From Taxillus chinensis (taxonomy: Eukaryota; Streptophyta; Magnoliopsida; Santalales; Loranthaceae): a DNA stretch of 64,000 nucleotides. Position 1 is the stretch's first letter, and every line of letters begins with the position of its first letter. Below, piece by piece: positions 57,881-64,000 of the stretch. Position numbers and translations under genes: made by a program. Below the pieces are notes generated by a model. That model did not search any database and was not told the DNA's origin. It saw only the letters and a list, made by a program, of their open reading frames with translations. The stretch lies in contig CM042091.1 in NCBI GenBank assembly GCA_023512835.1, forward strand, positions 44,568,784 to 44,632,783. Reading direction: 5' to 3'.

Positions 57881-59996
57881 GTTATTAATTAAGACCGTAA
57901 ATGAATCGAGTTGAATCTAATAGTAAGATATTTAAATGTATTTATTACTATGTATTAACAAATCGAATCAAGCATGAACCGTAAACTATGATTTCCACGA
58001 ATATTATTAACTTATTATATTATTTACGAATGTTCACAAAATAATTATAAAATCATAAAAATCTTTAAAAAAACATTATAGGCTTATCTTGAAAAGTACA
58101 ATTAATTAATTGTCATGTTGTATTATCATTGTTTAATATGTTTAAACAATTATTATATGTAGTTATTGAAAAATATTATACTAATAGTAATAATAAATAA
58201 ATAAATAAATTTTTTTATTTAAATTAATATAAAATTATATCTTTATTAATTAAATTTAATAAAAATATATTTGTATGTAATAAAAAAACTTGTATATTTG
58301 TATATAAATTGATTTATTAATTTATCATTCATAGATAATTTTTACGAACATAAATAATATTTACGAACTATTTATAAATACTTATTTAGGAACATTCTTG
58401 AATATATTCGCAAGTATAACAATGGTATTTACGAATAATAATATTACTTAATGAAAGAACATAAACAAAATTTTATTGATTTAAACACGAACTTGTTCAT
58501 AAATATTTAATTCATTTATAATCCTACTCCTAATCTATTTACTATTAATACCTTTGATATGTTACAAAATACTTATAATACATATTATATTATATTCGAT
58601 CAGTTTAATTATTAAATTAATTATTATTGTAATAGTTAATTTCTAAATTTTATATTAAATAAATAAAATTAATTTTAAAAATCATATTGACATATTGTCA
58701 TTTTATACGATTTAATTTGACTGGATTTATCAATTTAACCACCCTAATTTCACTGCGTGAAAGTTCCATTGATTCACACGTCACTATTGATCGGGTCCGC
58801 ACGATGCAATCCAACCCACAACTTTAAAAAAATAGAAAAGAATGTTTATAAAAATTCCATCGAACGGTTTACAAGTGACCGCATTTTTTTAAGGAAAAAA
58901 ATATTAATAAAAAAAATACAAAATAAACGAATAGAGTCGTGTCATACTAAAAAACCGGCGGGTAAATACAAAGGCTATTTGTAGCCGAGTCTGAGTTGGC
59001 TGCATCGGAGAAAAGTTGGCTTTTAATTTTTTTGTATGTTATTTTTGTTTGTTTTAAAAATTAATTATTAAATTATATATTTATATAGTTTATATTGTAA
59101 CTGTAATGGTTAAATTTTACAATTACAATCTATAAAAAAATAAATTAATTAATATTTTTATTTAACAGATAAAATTCCATCCGGCCATGAGGGCCACGCA
59201 GTGAGAGCATGTCATCAGCCATGTTTTTTCTCCGCAGGCAGATAGCGCACGCTGTCACCCACCACACCGAAACCCCACTCCTCCTTCTGAACCCATGACC
59301 ACGACCGTATGTATAGTGTCACTAGGAGTGTTAAACACGCATTCAACTATTAGGTGATTGTTGTTGAATATATTTACATAATTAATACATATATTTAAAA
59401 TTTAATATAATAAAAAAGAGTATATATATTTATTTTAAAAATAATAGTAATAAAAAAATATGTTTATGTTTATATTATAAGAAAAATAAATATATTAATA
59501 ATAATTTAATATAAAATACAAATTACTTATATTTAATTTTAATTTTAAATTAATTAATAGATTAAATTATTAATTAATACATTAATATTTAAACTAATAA
59601 TATCATTTATATCTTTCATTACTTTTAACTCAAATATAAAATACATACTATCAAAATCAAAATCTTTTCTCACTATGCATAAACTATATTGCGATTAAGA
59701 TAATTTATGGATAAATATATTAATTAGATTTAAATTTAATTCAAAATTTATTAATAAATTTATTTAAAATTAAATGATCCAACTAAATATTATTTGATAA
59801 AAAATTACATTAATATTTAAACTAATAATATTATTTATATGATTTATTGCTTTTAATTCAAATATGAAATACATACTATCAAAAGTCAAAACTATTCTTA
59901 TCACACATAACTCATATCACGAATGAAATTATTGATGGTTAGACATTAATTAGATTCAAATTTTGTTATGAATTTATTAATATGTTGATTTAAGAC
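57881..59996. other. Very AT-rich intergenic DNA
   Basis: AT content is extreme from 57900 to 59150. A frame at 58757-58984 is Lys/Ile-rich and probably chance. A GC-balanced island at 59170-59330 (GGCCATGAGGGCCACGC..) has no readable domain. No gene is called. Confidence 0.5.
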
Positions 59997-61257
59997 TGTA
60001 AAGACCTGTGTTTGTGCTGGTTTATTAGATAGTCTTGATTTGATAATAACGATATCATTCTGGTATCGTGCTCGGCAATACAAGCATTTTGCTTGTAGTT
60101 GGTCCAATTTGTAGTTCAGCACCTTGAAAGGCTAGTTGTATATTTTAGGTATTTATTAATTAAAGAATTAGCAGCAAATATAAATAAGGGGAGTGAGAGA
60201 GAAACTCTCAGCATGTGGTCATTTGTGTTCTTTTGACTTTGGTGAAAGACAGAGAGTGTGAAGAGAGCTTGAAGCTTATAGCTTAGGTTTGGGGTTGGTT
60301 TATCCGTGAATCTTTACCTGGTAGGTGTTTTTGAACTTCTTATCTTGATTCTATTCTTGCACGAATTTTACTATGATTTATGAAATCTAGTATGAATTTT
60401 GGGTCTTAGTGAAAATCTAATTTTGGATTGTATCTAGTGGTTTAGCATAAGATCTGTGGTTAAGATTTCATCTATATATATATATATATATATTATTTTG
60501 GGTATGTATTTTATGATTTGAAGATTGTATAACCATGTATGACATGAGGGTTGAGAAGTCAACCATGGAGATCTAGCTTTAGATTTAAATGGATGTATCT
60601 AAAATTATATCTATGTATTTTGGTTGTTATCGTGAGATTTAGAGGTGTTCAGGATGCATTTTGAGGAAAATATCATAGTTCGTTAAGTAAAAAGTGTGTT
60701 TATGAGTGTTTGGAGGTCGTTGGGTTGATTTCAGACGAAGAACAAGCTAAAATAACGATGTACAATGCCCTTGGTGCGTTAAGGTCGAAGGTTCGAAGTT
60801 TGAAGGTTGAAGGTCGAATGGTCGAAGGTCAGTAGCTTCGAGTTTATGCTTTGGGTTAGGATCTTTGAGCTTCGAGGCAAAGCTCCAAAGTAGTGTTCTG
60901 CCATTTACATTGTAAACCATTATGCCTTTTAAGGTGTGACCCGAGACTAGTGAATGACTTTCTTCTAGGAAGATGTGCCTACTACTTTGATGTATAATAC
61001 AATATTATATTCTTTATTAATTATGTATTTTATCCTAGACATGGATTTGTGGATAGTTGTATATTTGCACATTGTTTGTGATGTAATATCTGTATGACTG
61101 TTTGACATATGATATACATGATGATGTATGGGAAAATACAGAATTACCCTTGATGTATGACTGTACAGGTTTACATGATTGAGACAATACCCGCGGTATA
61201 GTCTCTCTTGGTATTTGTCGCCTACCCCTTGACTTTTCAGGTGCAGACAAGAAGTCA
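59997..61257 (+). mobile_element. Solo-LTR-like element B, related to A
   Basis: It starts TGTAAAGACCTGTGTTTG and ends near GACAAGAAGTCA. The TATA box (AAATATAAATAAGG) is at about 60176-60190, followed by GA-rich sequence. Long stretches match A: AACTTCTTATCTTGATTCTAT near 60335, AAGATCTGTGGTTAAGA near 60440, and GTGTGACCCGAGACTAGTG near 60937. It is shorter than A because the region between about 60920 and 60935 lacks the tandem-repeat part. To its right is the copia relic, but to its left is unrelated AT-rich DNA, so the junctions were rearranged. Confidence 0.65.
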
Positions 61258-61783
61258 TATCCAAACAATCAGGTCTATCCAAAAATGCATAAACTCTATC
61301 ATTTTAAATCATAAAATTATATTTCAATATATTAACCTCACACCGCATAAGATTTGGATGCAGAAAATCAATCACTCCAAAGACCTTAAAGAGTATTGTA
61401 ATATGTTTTAATTGGCGGCCACCTTGTTTGAGTTATGTTACTTTAATTTTGAGATTGTGGACTTGTGAGGTGTTTGTGTCGTCGAGATATGTTGTTGCAA
61501 TAGCCTCCCATATTATCTTTCTCATTGGAAATCTAATACATCTTCAATTTAGTTTTGGATCCATAGAATTGATTAGCAACCCCTTTAACATTTCATTTTC
61601 AGTCTTTCATTTTCTGAAATTTGGATCTGTTTCTGATGGTTGTGGAAGATCTCCATTTATGTATCCCCCCTGTCTTTTCAAGAAATGTACTTCTCCACAA
61701 ATTTGGACGAAGTCCTATAGTTTGTATCATCTAGTTCGATGGCAATTGCAATTGGTACAACAAGAAGTTCATGGATGATGGAT
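61258..61783 (-). pseudogene. Copia gag relic
   Basis: Minus-strand translation in shifting frames gives IAIELDDTNY, then SSKFVEKYIS, GDLPQPSE-like words, RFPMRKIIWEAIATTYLDDT, NTSQVHNL and, towards 61270, KYNFMI and DRVYAFLD. These match in order the gag region of plant copia polyproteins. Stops and frameshifts break it. The relic ends at 61258, exactly where element B ends. Confidence 0.75.
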
Positions 61784-61938
61784 CATTGGAATTGGTGTCT
61801 GACTCAACATATGTGATATCTTGGATGTTAAGTCCTCAAGCATAGACGAGTCTACTTGAAAACTTGGACTATAATCTTTCATTTTTCGTTATTCTTCGTT
61901 TCCTCCCAAAAAAACCAAAAACACGTCCTAGAGTCTAT

Positions 61939-62285
61939 ACTCTAATACCATGTTGAAATGGTATTCTTTCATTTCATTACCAGTTACCAAATACAAGGCT
62001 ACAAACTATGGAAAGAACTATATACAGAGATGGTGATGCATGATTTTAGCTATGGGACCAGCGCTAGAAACCGGAACAGAAAATTTTGACAACCTACGGG
62101 GGACAGTGATGATGGACATATGTTATGGGGTAGAGGTTACGGTCACAGCTTCTACGTACGACTCCAGGAAACGACGGGGCCGAGGGAAGAGTTACCAGAT
62201 TTGAAGTTTTTGTATTGAAATTAGTATTCCGTACATTCTACTTCTGTTACCAGGCATTCAATACATCAATTGATGTAAACACAAA
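61939..62285 (-). mobile_element. LTR and primer site of the copia relic
   Basis: Plus ACTCTAATACCA at 61939-61950 is, on the minus strand, TGGTATTAGAGT, a tRNA-iMet primer site. The LTR begins next to it at 61951 (plus TGTTGAAATGG; minus end CCATTTCAACA). A minus-strand TATA-like TGTATATAGTTC lies near 62020-62035. The outer LTR end is estimated at about 62280 and no partner LTR is in the window. Confidence 0.6.
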
Positions 62286-62803
62286 AGATTGTGAATGAAA
62301 TGCCTTGGCAAAAGTTGGTCAGATCTATACATGAAAATTAAATAATATAAACAATATTAAGTCACCGATTCTGATTTGTATGATCCGTAAAGTCCTGACA
62401 TAAACATTTCGTGACTAAATTTTAATCCGCTAGCTGTTCAATTTTAATGTTATAATTAATTATTTTTTGTTTTGCATTGAATTAATTAGTATGGACGAAA
62501 AATTATAAAGAGATTCAAAATAGTAAGCTGAACAGAATGAATGTTTTCTGCAAAAACAAAAACCAAAACAAAAAAATAAAACAACCCCGCGCGCGCTCAC
62601 ACACGGACATGGGATTCAAATTAATAGGCTGACAACAGAATGTATGTTTTCTGCAAAAACAACCAAACACTCAATCACACGTGCAGCGCGCTACATGCGA
62701 AGTGTCCAAAATTTGGAAGAACAGCTCCCTATCCGGTGTGGGTCCTCATCATCTCTCCGAGGAAACTAAAGGATCGTCATGAAACGTTCCCTCGGGCGGT
62801 TAA
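62286..62803. other. 3' flank of the MGNC gene
   Basis: AT-rich DNA with a short near-repeat: TGAATGTTTTCTGCAAAAAC near 62538 and TGTATGTTTTCTGCAAAAAC near 62641. No gene is seen. Confidence 0.45.
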
Positions 62804-63118
62804 CTAATTGAGTTCCGGAATGCTCTGCAGAGCCGGTCGCCACTGCCGCTGCTGCGCCTCGTACTTGTGGCGGCGGCAGACAGCATTTAGAAGCTGCGAC
62901 ACCAGTACCTGCCGCGCCGACGAACCTTCCAGCTCCATTTTACTCATCAGCTCCTCCAGATGCTTCTTGCTTACCTTCACCTTCACCGCCTTTGCTGAAC
63001 TCCTCGTAGCTGTTGCCCCTCTCCAATCGGTGCCTGAAAATGATTTTTCCGGCACAGGCGAATCCCAGTCGTCGTCGCACCACTCCATTGGAGGCTTGAA
63101 CCTTATGCAGTTTCCCAT
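62804..63118 (-). CDS. Small MGNC-type protein of unknown function
   Basis: A 104-residue intronless frame starts MGNC (Gly2 for myristate, Cys4 for palmitate; inferred membrane anchor). An acidic stretch (CDDDWDSP) follows, then a Ser/Thr/Arg linker and a Lys-rich core VKVKVSKKHLEELMSKMELE (about residues 47-66). After it come a Leu-rich helix (LVSQLLNAVCRRHKYEAQQ) and a C-terminal WRPALQSIPEL motif seen in several plant small proteins, from memory. The paralogue at 7271-7531 shares the start, the core and parts of the promoter. It is probably a complete, functional gene; no enzymatic motif is present, so an adaptor or signalling role is only a guess. Confidence 0.75.
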   Translation of the reverse strand: MGNCIRFKPPMEWCDDDWDSPVPEKSFSGTDWRGATATRSSAKAVKVKVSKKHLEELMSKMELEGSSARQVLVSQLLNAVCRRHKYEAQQRQWRPALQSIPELN

Positions 63119-63517
63119 TTCCTCTTTATGCTTCTTCTTTTGATCAAACTGTGAGCAAGTTATGCTGCTAAATTTATGGGTTTTTGTGGAAATTGTCGCG
63201 GTTGCCTCCGGTATTTAATGGGGGAGGAAGAAAAAGTGCCAAACCACTCCTGTTGCCACGTTCGACCAGATCCACGTCCTACGTACGCGACTTATGATTT
63301 AATATTTGTTGGTTTCGTCCGCAGTCAGGTGTGAAAGTGCATCGGATCCGAATCTTCGTCAGAGATTAATCTTGTTTGGTTTGAAAGGCGTGTGTGAATA
63401 TGAGGCAAACAAAACAAGATTCGAGGGGCGTCTTCAGTAGTACTCGGGCAGGAGGAGCTTAGTTTCATAGACCAGGTTTTTAACCCGTTTGATTATGACC
63501 CAACGACTACACCTGTG

Positions 63518-63518
<1 letters not shown>
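63119..63518 (-). promoter_or_regulatory. Upstream region of the MGNC gene
   Basis: On the minus strand a TATA-like ATTAAATACCGG lies near 63207-63218, about 95 bp before the ATG. Plus-strand words (GGTATTTAAT, GGGGGAGGAAGA, CTACGTACG, GGTTTCGTC) recur in the same order upstream of the 7271-7531 gene, up to about 400 bp out. Confidence 0.45.

Positions 63519-63558
<40 letters not shown>
63519..63558. repeat. (AT)n microsatellite
   Basis: An uninterrupted run of about 40 bp. Confidence 0.9.
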
Positions 63559-63560
<2 letters not shown>

Positions 63561-64000
63561 CTAGTAAAAAGGGCAAGTAAAAAATTAAAACCATGAAGAC
63601 TTGGACAGTGCTTTCCTCAGCTGTCTTATCTCTGTTACGTTTCTCCTGTTTTTTTGTTTTTATCTTTTTCTTTGTATCAATTTAATCAATTAGGCTTAGC
63701 CGCTTAGTCCTGTAGGCTATGAGGAAACGCCACCTACCATACTCATTGCATCCAGTCAGTCAGTACCAAAAGAATGAAGAATGATACAATGACTCAGATG
63801 AGTCAGATCGGCGACTTGCCAGTTGCCATGTCTGCCCACGTGTGATTCTTTTTTGGTCCATTTTTTTAAAAAAAAGAACTTTTTGGGCCAATTACAGGAA
63901 AAGGACACGTAAGCAACAGATTTTCAAAAATGGGTATTTCACCACAAGTCAAAAGAAAAGTAGTGTGATTCTAAATAAGGGAATTTATATGGCTAAAATA
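63559..64000. other. Intergenic DNA to the window edge
   Basis: No coding signal is recognised in the last 440 bp. Confidence 0.4.

Noticed and set aside
59992..61384. AAGAC before element B at 59992 and after a CA at 61380-61384, looking like a 5-bp duplication
   Set aside because: The sequence from 61258 to 61384 encodes copia gag words, so it is not part of B; the match is chance.

Overview
The window is nuclear DNA from a flowering plant, most likely a woody eudicot. It is AT-rich, its genes have introns with GT..AG borders, and plant-type Ty3-gypsy chromoviruses, Ty1-copia elements, a Tat/Ogre-like LTR, a SINE and MITE-like elements dominate it. No prokaryotic, organellar or CRISPR features were seen.

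Host genes are few. (1) A six-exon annexin on the minus strand (14749-25667, 313 aa, D5-like) whose fourth intron has grown to about 9 kb through two nested gypsy elements. (2) A two-exon mTERF gene on the plus strand (50844-52133, 403 aa). (3) Two small paralogous genes on the minus strand near the two ends (7271-7531 and 62804-63118) encoding MGNC-type, probably N-myristoylated proteins; they also share promoter-side sequence. Gene remnants include a broken UDP-arabinopyranose mutase (RGP) 5' end at 26485, head-to-head with the annexin, an IST1-like exon at 34031, and an unrecognised decayed gene around 11330-12042.

Layout: 1045-7040 is a nest in which solo-LTR-like element D (2473-4655) sits in related element C, which abuts a decayed hAT-type transposase. 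7271-14748 holds the first MGNC gene, low-complexity DNA, two tandem duplications and a SINE. 14749-25667 is the annexin with its intron nest. 26485-34201 holds the RGP and IST1 remnants around a complete but decayed copia element (27296-33777). 34202-38766 is AT-rich and empty. 38771-50000 is a four-layer nest: TIR-type transposon, chromovirus G2 inside it, truncated Tat/Ogre-like LTR F inside G2, solo LTR E inside F. 50844-52133 is the mTERF gene. 54728-57232 and 59997-61257 are two more copies of the solo-LTR family, followed by a MITE-like element and a copia gag/LTR relic respectively. The second MGNC gene closes the window.

The most interesting material is structural: the LTR family present five times, with a TATA box followed by a GA-rich tract in every copy and a different minisatellite in three of them; the internally deleted chromovirus in the annexin intron; a SINE whose empty site survives in a neighbouring tandem duplicate; and the paralogous MGNC pair. 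No clearly new biochemical system was seen.
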